A program made the translations under genes and the position numbers. A stretch of 35,964 nucleotides of DNA, from NCBI RefSeq assembly GCF_003236315.1, contig NZ_POTY01000037.1, positions 1 through 35,964 of the forward strand. The letters are read 5' to 3'. Positions 17,211 through 27,265 of this stretch are shown here, piece by piece (the first letter of the stretch is position 1; every line of letters begins with the position of its first letter). This stretch comes from Micromonospora craterilacus (lineage in GTDB: Bacteria; Actinomycetota; Actinomycetes; Mycobacteriales; Micromonosporaceae). The notes under the pieces are model-generated. The model did no database searches, was not told the DNA's origin, and saw only the letters and a list, made by a program, of their open reading frames with translations.

Positions 17211-17992
17211 GGTTGGTCACGCTCCTGGTCGAGGGCTCGGCGCATCTTAGCGAGGTCGGCGCCGACGTCGTCCGGCGTGGCACCGTCGAGTACCCGACGC
17301 ATGATCGCGGCACCGACGATGACACCGTCGGCGCTGCGCGCGGCTTCGACCGCCTGCTGCGGCGTGGAGATGCCGAACCCGACCAGGACGGGCCGGTCCG
17401 TGCTGCCCTTGATCCGGCTGGCGAGGGTCGCGGCGGACTCGGCAACGGTGGCCCGCTCGCCGGTCGTGCCCATCAGGGACACCGCGTAGACGAAGCCACG
17501 GCTGCGTCGAGCGATCTCCGCCAGCCGAGGTTGGGGTGTTGCCGGCGAGGCGAGCAGGACCAGGTCGACGCCGACGGAGGCGGCAGCGTCCGCCGCCTCG
17601 CCCGCCTCGTCCAGCGGTAGGTCCGGCACGATCAGGCCGCTGATTCCGGCGTCGCGCAGGGCCGCGCAGAACCGCTCCGGGCCGTCGCGGACGACCAGGT
17701 TGTAGTAGGTGCTGGCGACCAGCGGAACATCGTCGGTGAAACCGGTGATGTCGCCGAGGATGCCGCGAACCGTCGCGCCCCGCGCCAACGCCGCGTCCGT
17801 CGCCTCCTGGATGGTGACGCCGTCCAACGTGGGATCGGAGAACGGCAGACCGACCTCGATCGCGTCGGCGCCCGCGTCGGCCAACGCGCGCAGGTGGTCG
17901 ACCCAGGTCGCGGTGACGCCGCCGGTGAGATACGGCATCAGCAGCTTACGGCCGGCGGCACGGCGGCTCCGCAGGTGATCTTCGAGCCTCAC
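17207..17992 (-). CDS. trpA: Tryptophan synthase alpha chain
   Basis: Cleaves indole-3-glycerol phosphate to indole and glyceraldehyde 3-phosphate, and passes indole to TrpB. The 261-residue protein keeps the catalytic glutamate (Glu46 in [11 protein letters not shown]) and aspartate (Asp57 in TLDGVTIQ), equivalent to Glu49 and Asp60 of the Salmonella enzyme. The motif reads DG-V-TIQ where the usual form is DG-P-TIQ. The GTG start overlaps the trpB stop (GTGA at 17989-17992), so the chains are translationally coupled. Its stop overlaps the gntR start. No trpC, trpD or trpE is nearby. Confidence 0.95.
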   Translation of the reverse strand: MRLEDHLRSRRAAGRKLLMPYLTGGVTATWVDHLRALADAGADAIEVGLPFSDPTLDGVTIQEATDAALARGATVRGILGDITGFTDDVPLVASTYYNLVVRDGPERFCAALRDAGISGLIVPDLPLDEAGEAADAAASVGVDLVLLASPATPQPRLAEIARRSRGFVYAVSLMGTTGERATVAESAATLASRIKGSTDRPVLVGFGISTPQQAVEAARSADGVIVGAAIMRRVLDGATPDDVGADLAKMRRALDQERDQP

Positions 17993-19146
17993 GCCAGCTC
18001 CTTCAGGGTCGAGACATCCTTGTCGCCCCGCCCGGACAGGGTGAGCATGACGGTCGCACCCGGTGGCAGCTCGCCCGCGCCCGCGGCACGGATCACCCAG
18101 GCGACGGCGTGCGCCGACTCGAGGGCGGCGACGATCCCTTCGGTACGGGCCAGTCGTACCAGGGCGGAGGTGGCCTCGTCGTCGGTGACCGTCACGTAGC
18201 GCGCCCGGCCGAGATCGCGCAGGTGCGCGTGCTCGGGTCCGACGCCCGGGTAGTCGAGCCCCGCGGCGATCGAGTGTGCCTCGACGATCTGCCCGTCGCC
18301 GTCTTGGAGGAACAGCGAACGGGCGCCGTGCAGCACACCGACCCGACCGAGGGCCGCACCCGCGCCGCCCTCGGCCTCCACGCCCACCAGCCGGGCGGAG
18401 GTGTCGACGAAACCAGCGAAGGTGCCCGCCGCGTTCGAGCCGCCACCCACACACGCCACCACGTAGTCCGGCACCGCGGTGCTCAGCTCAGCGGCGCACT
18501 GACCGCGCGCCTCGTCCCCGATGACCCGTTGGAACGTCCGCACCATCCAGGGATAGGGATGTGGACCGATGACCGAGCCGACGCAGTAGTACGAGTGCTC
18601 GGTCGCGCCGACCCAGTGCCGCATCGCCTGGCTGGTGGCGTCCTTGAGGGTACGGCTGCCGGTCTCGACCGGGACCACCTCGGCGCCCAGCATGCGCATC
18701 CGGTACACGTTGAGCGCCTGCCGCTCGATGTCACGCTGCCCCATGAAGACCGTCGCCGCCAACCCGAGCAGCGCGGCGGCGGTCGCGGTGGCCACACCGT
18801 GCTGCCCGGCGCCGGTTTCGGCGATCAGGTGGGTCTTGCCCATCCGACGCGCCAGCAGCGCCTGACCCAGCACATTGTTGATCTTGTGGGACCCGGTATG
18901 GGTCAGATCCTCGCGCTTGAGCAGCAGGTTGATGCCCAGCTCGGCGGAGAGGCGTCGGACCGGAGTCAGCGGCGTCGGTCGACCGACCTGCACCGCCAGC
19001 AGCCTCGCCAGGCTCTGCTGAAAGCCCGGATCCGGCCACGCCTCCCGGAATGCCTCCTCCACCTGCCGGCAGGCGGCGACCAGCGATTCCGGCACATACC
19101 CACCCCCGTAGTTCCCGAATCTTCCCTGCCGGCCGGGGTCGCCCAT
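17989..19146 (-). CDS. trpB: Tryptophan synthase beta chain
   Basis: PLP enzyme that condenses indole with serine to give tryptophan. The 385-residue protein has the PLP lysine Lys88 in the THTGSHKIN motif, catalytic Glu110 ([11 protein letters not shown]), the phosphate loop GGGSN at 234-238 and a late [10 protein letters not shown] segment. These positions are within one or two residues of the E. coli enzyme, so this is a TrpB1-type chain that should partner TrpA. The ATG at 19146 is preceded only by a G-run. A short well-initiated ORF of eight codons (ATG at 19182, stop at 19156-19158) lies just upstream and may feed ribosomes to it. Confidence 0.95.
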   Translation of the reverse strand: MGDPGRQGRFGNYGGGYVPESLVAACRQVEEAFREAWPDPGFQQSLARLLAVQVGRPTPLTPVRRLSAELGINLLLKREDLTHTGSHKINNVLGQALLARRMGKTHLIAETGAGQHGVATATAAALLGLAATVFMGQRDIERQALNVYRMRMLGAEVVPVETGSRTLKDATSQAMRHWVGATEHSYYCVGSVIGPHPYPWMVRTFQRVIGDEARGQCAAELSTAVPDYVVACVGGGSNAAGTFAGFVDTSARLVGVEAEGGAGAALGRVGVLHGARSLFLQDGDGQIVEAHSIAAGLDYPGVGPEHAHLRDLGRARYVTVTDDEATSALVRLARTEGIVAALESAHAVAWVIRAAGAGELPPGATVMLTLSGRGDKDVSTLKELA

Positions 19147-19155
19147 CCCCCCGGA

Positions 19156-19182
19156 TCACGGCCGCATCAACACGTCAGCCAT
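19156..19182 (-). other. Possible leader mini-ORF before trpB
   Basis: An eight-codon ORF (MADVLMRP) starts at 19182 after a GAGGTGAGG ribosome-binding site, much better than the one in front of trpB. It stops 9 bases before the trpB ATG. It has no tryptophan codon, so it is not a classical trp attenuator peptide. Translation re-initiation is possible. Confidence 0.3.
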
Positions 19183-19239
19183 GAAACCCGCCTCACCTCG
19201 CGCACCGTCTGCGCGGCCAGTCAACGAGCGACGACAGTC

Positions 19240-19267
19240 CTAGAACTCAACTCACAGTTCTAGAACT
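19240..19267. promoter_or_regulatory. Candidate GntR operators upstream of trpB
   Basis: CTAGAACT (19240-19247) and AGTTCTAG (19256-19263) form a perfect inverted repeat with an 8-base spacer. The right arm also belongs to the perfect 12-bp palindrome AGTTCTAGAACT (19256-19267). The cluster is about 95 bp upstream of trpB, in a 357-bp region (19147-19503) that otherwise holds only the mini-ORF and a doubtful ORF. Assignment to the GntR protein is inferred from proximity. Confidence 0.5.
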
Positions 19268-19524
19268 CTTGAGGAAGTGTGGCACAGCCACGTCCGGCGC
19301 GCCACCGATCCCGTCGTCGTGCTCAGCTGCCACAGCGCTGCGGCGAGGTCGGCGGCGGTTTCCCGCGCAGCCGCCGCCCGCTCGATTTCGTCCCGGCTCA
19401 GCACGACGCGATCGACACGGGCCAGCGTCTCGGCCGCGGCTGAGGTCAGCGAACCGGGCCCGGCTGCCCTAGGATCCGGCCGAGCGAGGGAGGCGAGGCG
19501 GAGGTGCCGTTCACGGGTAGTCAC
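19252..19524 (-). CDS. Doubtful small ORF upstream of trpB
   Basis: An open frame of 90 codons with a GTG start at 19524. The middle (about 30-70) reads like a helical protein (RDEIERAAAARETAADLAAALWQL). Third-position G/C is only about 73 percent, lower than in neighbouring genes. The 5' end overlaps the divergent DUF4184-like gene by 21 bp and the stop lies inside the palindromic operator region. I recognise no family. It could be a small gene or chance. Confidence 0.28.
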   Translation of the reverse strand: MTTRERHLRLASLARPDPRAAGPGSLTSAAAETLARVDRVVLSRDEIERAAAARETAADLAAALWQLSTTTGSVARRTWLCHTSSRVLEL

Positions 19525-20262
19525 GTCGCGGCCGTGTTGCCGCTGACCCGGTCAGCGTGGCTGGTGCCGTCGGCCCTGGCGATCGGGAGCATGGTTCCGG
19601 ATCTTCCCTACTATCTGCCGCTGCAGGTGGAGGCGACACTCACCCACTCGCTCGCCGGCGTCCTCGGCGTCGACGTGGTGCTGGGTCTGGTGGCGCTGGC
19701 CCTGTGGCACGGACTGCTGGCCCGCTTCCTGACCGCCATCTCACCCGCCCGGCTACGCGAACGCCTACCTCCGCCCGCGCGTCAACGTCAGCGGCCGGCT
19801 GGCCGCGCGGCGTTGCTGGTCGTCTCGCTGGTGGTCGGCGCGCTCACGCACCTGCTGTGGGACTCGTTCACCCACGACGGGATGTGGGGCGCCACGCACA
19901 TCGGCTGGCTGGCCGAATCGCACTTCGGCACGGCCGGCTATCGCTGGGCGCAGCGCGCCAGCACCATCGTCGGCGCCGCCGTCGTCGTGGTCTGCCTGGT
20001 CCGATGGTGGCGTACGCAGTCGCCCGCGCCCGCGACCGAGCAGCGGCCGCCGGCCGATCGGGTGCTCGTGATGGCGGCCTGGACGGCCATCGTGCTCGCC
20101 GCCGCCAGCGGTGCCGCCTTGGCCGCCGTCGAAGATGTAGCACCGCAGCGAATGGTGTTCCTGGCCGTGACCCGTGCCGGCGGTGCCGGCCTGATCACCG
20201 CGATCGTCCTCGCCGCCGGCTACGCCGTCCTGGCCCGGCACGACCAACCGACCCCACGCTGA
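19504..20262 (+). CDS. DUF4184-like membrane protein
   Basis: A 252-residue protein with about five or six hydrophobic segments. The beginning MPFTGSHVAAVLPL followed by GSMVPDLPYY, and the later GALTHLLWDSFTHDG segment with its conserved histidines and aspartates, match the DUF4184 family. These resemble metal-dependent membrane hydrolases of the YdjM type, but no activity is established. The GTG at 19504 is fixed by the family N-terminus, with a GGGAGG motif about 10 bases upstream. Confidence 0.82.
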   Translation: MPFTGSHVAAVLPLTRSAWLVPSALAIGSMVPDLPYYLPLQVEATLTHSLAGVLGVDVVLGLVALALWHGLLARFLTAISPARLRERLPPPARQRQRPAGRAALLVVSLVVGALTHLLWDSFTHDGMWGATHIGWLAESHFGTAGYRWAQRASTIVGAAVVVVCLVRWWRTQSPAPATEQRPPADRVLVMAAWTAIVLAAASGAALAAVEDVAPQRMVFLAVTRAGGAGLITAIVLAAGYAVLARHDQPTPR

Positions 20263-20276
20263 CCGCAGCCGCTCAG

Positions 20277-20302
20277 CAGTGGTCCCCTGCTGGTCACCAC
20301 TG
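20277..20302. terminator. Hairpin between convergent genes
   Basis: A 7-bp perfect stem (CAGTGGT / ACCACTG) with a 12-base loop, 15 bases after the DUF4184-like stop and 31 bases from the convergent methyltransferase stop. No T-tract. It may serve both transcripts. Confidence 0.45.
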
Positions 20303-20332
20303 GGTTGGCGGCGGCGTCGGGCAACAGATCCA

Positions 20333-21010
20333 TCAGATCCGTTGGGCGGCCAGCAGGAACGCCTGATCGTCCTTCTCCGTGCCCTGCGCACGTCGTACCA
20401 GGCGGCACACTTCTCGTAGGCCGGCGGCCTGAAGCTGGGCAGCGACCTGATCCGCCGTGTAGAGGTGGCGCTGGAGTTCGATCTCGTGGCCGAACTGGCG
20501 GTACGCCCTGGCAAGGTCGCGCTCGCCTGTGCCGGACTGGAACCCGACGAGCAGGTGGCCACCGGGGCGGAGAACCCGGGTGGCCTCCGCGAAGATGCGC
20601 GCCTGGCCGGCCGGCGGCGTGTGGATGGTCGAGTACCACAGCAGCACGCCGGCGAACTGGTCGTCCGGGTACGGAAGACCGGTCAGCGAGCCCACGGTGA
20701 ACACCAAATCGCGGTGGTCGCGTCGGGCCATGGCGACCATGCGCGGCGACAGGTCGACCCCCTGCACCTGACATCCACGCTCGGTGAGGTACCGGCTCAT
20801 CCGCCCTGCGCCGCATCCGGCGTCGAGGACCCGTGGATCGCCACCGGACGTCACCGCCTCGGCGAAGGCGTCGACCATGGCGAGGTCGAGTGGAGCCTCG
20901 GCACGGGTGTCCGGGAGAAGCTTGGCGTAGTCCTCCGCCACCACGTCGTAGGCACGTTGCACGGTGCGGAAGTCGAGCGGATCCGGCGGCGAGGAAGACA
21001 CAAGCCGCAT
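20333..21010 (-). CDS. SAM-dependent methyltransferase, class I
   Basis: A 225-residue methyltransferase. SAM motif I is VLDAGCGAGR at 61-70, followed by the acidic VQGVDLSPRMV segment and a RVLRPGGHLLVGF post-motif typical of small-molecule methyltransferases (Methyltransf_11/25). The ATG at 21010 is preferred because GGTGA lies upstream and the protein starts shortly before the first family helix; the in-frame extension upstream is cysteine-rich and not coding-like. It is divergent from the rox-helR operon, so it may share control from the RAE region, but nothing shows it acts on rifamycins or rRNA. Confidence 0.85.
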   Translation of the reverse strand: MRLVSSSPPDPLDFRTVQRAYDVVAEDYAKLLPDTRAEAPLDLAMVDAFAEAVTSGGDPRVLDAGCGAGRMSRYLTERGCQVQGVDLSPRMVAMARRDHRDLVFTVGSLTGLPYPDDQFAGVLLWYSTIHTPPAGQARIFAEATRVLRPGGHLLVGFQSGTGERDLARAYRQFGHEIELQRHLYTADQVAAQLQAAGLREVCRLVRRAQGTEKDDQAFLLAAQRI

Positions 21011-21068
21011 TCTTTCACCGCGGCCGCATGTCGCGCGGCCTGCCAAGATCGCGGTTCTGGTGCCCTGA

Positions 21069-22763
<1,695 letters not shown>

Positions 22764-22794
22764 CCGCGCAGTGGTGACTCGAAAGGCTGATGCC

Positions 22795-24948
22795 GTGAAC
22801 CCGCTGACCACCAGCGCGTTTGATCTACCCGACAACCTCTCCGCCAAGGCCGACCCGCGGCTGATCGCCGGCGACGAGCAGCATTTCGCGGCGATCGCGG
22901 AGAGCCTCGGGCAACGGTTCGCCGACCTGTCCGACCGCCTCGACGCCGAGCGCAGGGCGCCCGGCGGCAAGGGCCGGCAGGCGGTGGACCGGGACATGGA
23001 GATCCACCGACTGACCGCTCGGCTGCGCGCCCTCCGTCGCTTCGGCCTGGACCTGTGCCTTGGGCGCATGGTCAGCGCCGACAACCCCGAGCCGGTGTAC
23101 GTCGGCCGGTTCGGTCTCACTGACCGCGACGGCCGTCGGCTGTTGATCGACTGGCGGTCCTCCGCGGCTGAGCCGTTCTTCGGGGCGACCCACGCCAACC
23201 CGATGGGTCTGGCTAGCCGCCGCCGGTATCGCTGGACCCTCGGCCGGATCAGCGACTACTGGGACGAGGTGTTCACCCCGGACGGGTTTGCCGGGCACGC
23301 CGCGCTCGACGACCAGTCCGCTTTCATCGCCAGCCTGGGCGGCACCCGGACGAGCCGGATGCGAGACGTGCTCGGCACCATCCAGGCCGACCAGGACGCC
23401 ATCGTCCGGGCGGGATCGAGCGGTGCGCTCGTGGTCGACGGCGGTCCGGGTACGGGGAAGACCGTCGTCGCTCTGCACCGCACCGCGTACCTCCTCTACG
23501 CCGACCCTCGCCTCGGTCACCGCCGGGGTGGCGTGCTGTTCGTCGGCCCGCACCAGCCCTACCTGGCGTACGTCGCCGACGTCCTGCCCAGCCTCGGCGA
23601 GGAGGACGTGCAGACCTGCACCCTGCGGGATCTCGTTCCCGAGGGCGCCGCGGCAACCATCGAGACCGACCCGGACGTGGCCCGTCTGAAGTCGTCCGCC
23701 GACCTGGTGAAGGCGATCGAGGCGGCCGTCCGGTTCTACGAGGAGCCGCCGGCCAAGGGAATGACGGTCATGACCGACGAGTCCGACATCTGGCTGAGCG
23801 CCGACGACTGGGCCGAGGCGTTCGAGGCGGCGGGGCCCGGCACCCCGCACAACGAGGCACGTGACGAGATCTGGGCGGAGCTGCTCACGATCCTGATGGA
23901 CAAGTACGACGGCGACGAGCCGGAAGACCTGGTCCGCAGGGAACTGCTGCGGAACCGGGAGTTGCTCACGACCGTCAACCGCGCCTGGCCACTGCTCGAC
24001 GCGGCCGACCTCGTCGCAGACCTGTGGTCGGTCCCCGCCTATCTCCGGAAGTGCGCTCCCTGGCTCAGCCCCGACGAGGTCCGGCAGCTACAGCGCGGCG
24101 ACCCCCGGGCCTGGACGGTGTCCGACCTGCCGCTCCTGGACGCGGCACGACAGCGGCTCGGCGACCCGGAAACGTCCGGGCGTAAGCGCCGGCACGACGC
24201 CGTTGTCGCCGCCGAACGTGCCCGGATGGCCACCGTCATCGACGACCTGATCGAGGCCGACGCCTATGACGACGGTGAAGGCGTGCTGACGATGCTGCAC
24301 GGACAGGACATGCGGAACTCGCTGGTCGACGAGGCCGGCCTGCCCGGCAGTGACCGGGACCGGCTCGCCGGGCCCTTCGCGCACATCGTCGTGGACGAGG
24401 CTCAGGAACTGACCGACGCGGAGTGGCAGATGTTGCTGCTGCGCTGTCCCTCCCGGAGTCTCACCATCGTCGGGGACCGCGCCCAGGCCCGGCACGGGTT
24501 CCGGGAGTCGTGGCAGGAACGGCTCGAGCGGATCGGGCTCGACCGGATCAACCTGGCCTCGCTGGGCATCAACTACCGGACGCCGAAAGAGGTCATGGCG
24601 GAAGCCGAGCCCGTCATCCGGGCCGTGCTTCCGGACGCCAACGTGCCGACCTCCATCCGCGGCAACGACATCCCCGTCGTACGCGGATCTGCTGCCGATC
24701 TGACCCCGATCCTCGACAGCTGGCTCGCCGCGCATGCCGACGGGACCGCCTGTGTCATCGGCGACCCCACGTTCGGGGCGACGTCCCGCGTCCGGTCACT
24801 GACCCCGGAGCTGGCGAAGGGGCTCGAGTTCGACCTGGTCGTCCTCATCGACCCGGAGGCGTTCGGCACGGGCATCGAAGGCGCGGTCGACCGCTATGTC
24901 GCGATGACCCGAGCGACCCAGCAACTCGTCATCCTCACGAGCGCCTGA
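22795..24948 (+). CDS. helR: RNA polymerase-protecting motor ATPase HelR
   Basis: HelD-family superfamily 1 helicase-like ATPase of 717 residues. HelR binds RNA polymerase and dislodges rifamycins, giving resistance by target protection. Visible parts: a charged helical N-terminus that would enter the secondary channel, DWRSSAAEPFF at 119-129, an IQADQDAIVR Q-motif at about 196-205, Walker A GGPGTGKT at 216-223, a DEAQELTDAEW motif II in the second half and a VAMTRATQQLVIL motif VI at the end. The GTG at 22795 is preferred (AAAGG upstream, family-like MNPLTTSAF start) over GTGs at 22771 and 22774. The 31-bp gap after rox suggests one transcript. Confidence 0.93.
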   Translation: MNPLTTSAFDLPDNLSAKADPRLIAGDEQHFAAIAESLGQRFADLSDRLDAERRAPGGKGRQAVDRDMEIHRLTARLRALRRFGLDLCLGRMVSADNPEPVYVGRFGLTDRDGRRLLIDWRSSAAEPFFGATHANPMGLASRRRYRWTLGRISDYWDEVFTPDGFAGHAALDDQSAFIASLGGTRTSRMRDVLGTIQADQDAIVRAGSSGALVVDGGPGTGKTVVALHRTAYLLYADPRLGHRRGGVLFVGPHQPYLAYVADVLPSLGEEDVQTCTLRDLVPEGAAATIETDPDVARLKSSADLVKAIEAAVRFYEEPPAKGMTVMTDESDIWLSADDWAEAFEAAGPGTPHNEARDEIWAELLTILMDKYDGDEPEDLVRRELLRNRELLTTVNRAWPLLDAADLVADLWSVPAYLRKCAPWLSPDEVRQLQRGDPRAWTVSDLPLLDAARQRLGDPETSGRKRRHDAVVAAERARMATVIDDLIEADAYDDGEGVLTMLHGQDMRNSLVDEAGLPGSDRDRLAGPFAHIVVDEAQELTDAEWQMLLLRCPSRSLTIVGDRAQARHGFRESWQERLERIGLDRINLASLGINYRTPKEVMAEAEPVIRAVLPDANVPTSIRGNDIPVVRGSAADLTPILDSWLAAHADGTACVIGDPTFGATSRVRSLTPELAKGLEFDLVVLIDPEAFGTGIEGAVDRYVAMTRATQQLVILTSA

Positions 24949-24961
24949 CTACCCGCCGGGG

Positions 24962-26296
24962 TCAGTTGCGGGGCCAGACCCGGACCGGTACCCGGGGAAA
25001 CGCCACCGTCAGGAAGCGCTCGGTCAGGCGGTCCCGCAGGATGCAGTCCGGCCAGGCGTCGAGCACCTCGGGCAGGCTGCGGTGGCCGAGGGCGAGTTGG
25101 AGCAAGGCGTGCGGCGGGATGGCGGCGTGGATGTCCGGGTCGGTGGTCGGGTCCACGGCGACCCGCGCCGCCGTCACCGCCGTCAGCTCACCGTCGGTGA
25201 ACTCCAACCGGGCCGCTCGGCCGTACGTGTCGATCACCAGTGCCGGCTCGCGCCAGCGCAGGTCGGCCGCGTGCCAGCGGCGGGCCAGCAGCGGTCGTAG
25301 CCGGGCGAGCAGGTCGACCGGGTCGCCGGTGCGGGCGTACCAGGCTGCGGGCCGCTTCGGTACGCCCGGCGGACCGACGCGGACCAGCGGGTGGTCCGCG
25401 TCGAGGGCGGGGCGGACCGCGACGAACGGCTGCTCCGCCGCCGCGTATCGCCGGCCGACGCGGCCGAGGTACGCGTACATGGCGGCGGCGGCCTCCGGCC
25501 AGTCGGCCGGTCGCTCGCAGGTCGCCGCGAACACCGTCAACTCGCCGGCGGCGGAGAGCCGGGCACCGTGGACCAGGTAGCCCCGCACGTCGTCGCCGTG
25601 CCTGAGGACGGCGACGGACCGCCGGATGAAATCCGCCGGACCACGACCGGTGATCTCGTACCGCCACACCGCCGCGTCCCTCGGGCAGACCAGGGCCTCC
25701 TCGCCCTCGGCGAGCCGGCGGTCGATGGTGGCCAGGGCGTCCGCGTTGGCGACGGTGGCGGGGTGGACCGTCAGGACGGCTGTGGCGTCGTCCGGTCCGC
25801 CCTGCTCGCTGGGCGGCAGCGCGGCGGCCGGCACCGTTGCGGCGCCACCGTGGGTGAAGGCGTAGTCGTAGCCGTACCGCCGGTAGAAGTAGGGGACCCC
25901 CTCGATCATCTGGACCGGCACGCCGTCGGCCGCGCACCGCTCGTGCAGCGCGGCGAACAGCCGGTCGGTGAGTCGATTCCCGCGGTGCTCCGGTGCCGTG
26001 CCGACCAACTCGACCTGGACCACCGGCAGCCGCACCCCGGCCAGACTCCAGTCCTGCCGCAACCCGACCAGGCTGGCCACCGGGCGGCCGGTGGCCACTT
26101 CCTCGGCGACCAGGAAATCGTCGGGTACGACCGAGGGATGACCGGCCAGCAGGCCGTCGACCCAGGCGGCGATGCCGGGGTGGGGTTTGCCGCCGGTCGC
26201 CGCCTGCAGCTGAACCGCGGCCTGTAGACGCGCAAGCTCGGTGGCGTCGGAGGCTCGGCCCAGCCGAACCGCGTAACGGTCGCATGCCCTTGTCAT
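24962..26296 (-). CDS. GNAT acetyltransferase, Eis-like
   Basis: A 444-residue protein with an N-terminal GNAT domain. The acetyl-CoA loop is in the VELVGTAPEHRGNRLTDRLF segment and is followed by a MIEGVPYFYRRYGYDYA segment. Then come a second GNAT-like half and a C-terminal part (about 330-440) that may be an SCP2-like domain. This layout is that of the Eis family, some of which acetylate aminoglycosides at several positions; the substrate here is unknown. It converges with helR, 13 bp apart. The ATG at 26296 lacks a ribosome-binding site, and TAGACG lies 6 bases before it, so it may be leaderless. Confidence 0.85.
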   Translation of the reverse strand: MTRACDRYAVRLGRASDATELARLQAAVQLQAATGGKPHPGIAAWVDGLLAGHPSVVPDDFLVAEEVATGRPVASLVGLRQDWSLAGVRLPVVQVELVGTAPEHRGNRLTDRLFAALHERCAADGVPVQMIEGVPYFYRRYGYDYAFTHGGAATVPAAALPPSEQGGPDDATAVLTVHPATVANADALATIDRRLAEGEEALVCPRDAAVWRYEITGRGPADFIRRSVAVLRHGDDVRGYLVHGARLSAAGELTVFAATCERPADWPEAAAAMYAYLGRVGRRYAAAEQPFVAVRPALDADHPLVRVGPPGVPKRPAAWYARTGDPVDLLARLRPLLARRWHAADLRWREPALVIDTYGRAARLEFTDGELTAVTAARVAVDPTTDPDIHAAIPPHALLQLALGHRSLPEVLDAWPDCILRDRLTERFLTVAFPRVPVRVWPRN

Positions 26297-26380
26297 GCCT
26301 TACGTCTACCAGCAGCCTGCGACAACGTCCACCGGCAGCCTCCGACGACACCGGGGGCGGAGACGACCACGCCGACCAGG

Positions 26381-26410
26381 CGCCCCGGTCTCCGCAGGGA
26401 GACCGGGGCG
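26381..26410 (-). terminator. Perfect 13-bp terminator hairpin
   Basis: CGCCCCGGTCTCC and GGAGACCGGGGCG form a perfect 13-bp stem with a GCAG loop, 23 bases beyond the stop of the two-helix membrane protein gene and before the GNAT gene on the same strand. There is no T-tract, but stability and placement support termination. Confidence 0.7.
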
Positions 26411-26433
26411 GCAGGATGGGGACGTCGCCGCCG

Positions 26434-27072
26434 TCAGACCGCGGTGTCGACCCGCTCGGACGTGGGAGCGGCGAAAGCCTGGCTGGGCGGCGTGCGGAAC
26501 GCGTGGACCAGGCCGGCGAGCGACAGCAGCAGAAGCAGCGCGGCACCGAGATACATCACCGTCGCGGCCTGCCCCGCCTTCGCCCCCATCTCACTGAAGC
26601 CGTACGACGTGAGCAGCAGACCACGCAGCGTCTCGCCCTTGAACACCGTGTCCCGCTGCGCACTCACCTCGGCCAACTGCCCCTGCAGGTCAGCCAAGGC
26701 CGGATCGTTGGACTGCTGCGCCGCGGCAACCTGCTCACGCAACCGGCTCTGCGGCTCACCCAGGTCGGCGTACGTCTTCCCGCCGGCCATGTTCTTCAGA
26801 TGCAGCCCGATGTACTCGTTGGCGTAGCACTCCGCCTGCTTACCCGTGGTGAGCCGCTCCCCCGCGTACTCCACCAGACAGTCGACCTTCTTCTCGTCCT
26901 CACCGAGCTGGTCGACCGGTGTGAAGGTGATGTTCTGTGCACCGAGCTGATCACGCACGTAATCGTTGGCGAAGTTGGCGTTCGAGGTCAGCACAATCCC
27001 GATGACCAACAACAGGACCGCAAGGCCCAACCCACCGACACTGAACAGAAAGTCGAGCGTCCTGCGCTTCAC
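26434..27072 (-). CDS. Two-helix membrane protein of unknown function
   Basis: A 212-residue protein with a membrane helix at about 8-30, an external region of about 130 residues and a second helix at about 168-190 followed by a short tail. The external part has two cysteines (in VDCLVEY and AECYANEY) and a glutamine/alanine-rich helical stretch (about 105-140) that may be a coiled coil. I recognise no named family. The GTG at 27072 has GGGAG 7 bases upstream. A strong hairpin follows it. Confidence 0.8.
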   Translation of the reverse strand: MKRRTLDFLFSVGGLGLAVLLLVIGIVLTSNANFANDYVRDQLGAQNITFTPVDQLGEDEKKVDCLVEYAGERLTTGKQAECYANEYIGLHLKNMAGGKTYADLGEPQSRLREQVAAAQQSNDPALADLQGQLAEVSAQRDTVFKGETLRGLLLTSYGFSEMGAKAGQAATVMYLGAALLLLLSLAGLVHAFRTPPSQAFAAPTSERVDTAV

Positions 27073-27265
27073 GCCACACTCCCAAAGGTCAACAACCCGA
27101 CATCGACCTCTACATCGTGGCCTCGCCGACCAGCCACGCAGCAGGGCCGAACTCCCACACCCGGAAGGACCTTCGACCCGGACGCGCCGGGTGACCGGGT
27201 ACGGGCTCGGATTTAGCGATCAATAAATATGGACAACGATCCCTGCCGGTGGTCACGATCATTCC

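Noticed and set aside
19156..19182. trp attenuator leader peptide
   Set aside because: The short peptide contains no tryptophan, and I found no alternative terminator/anti-terminator stems.
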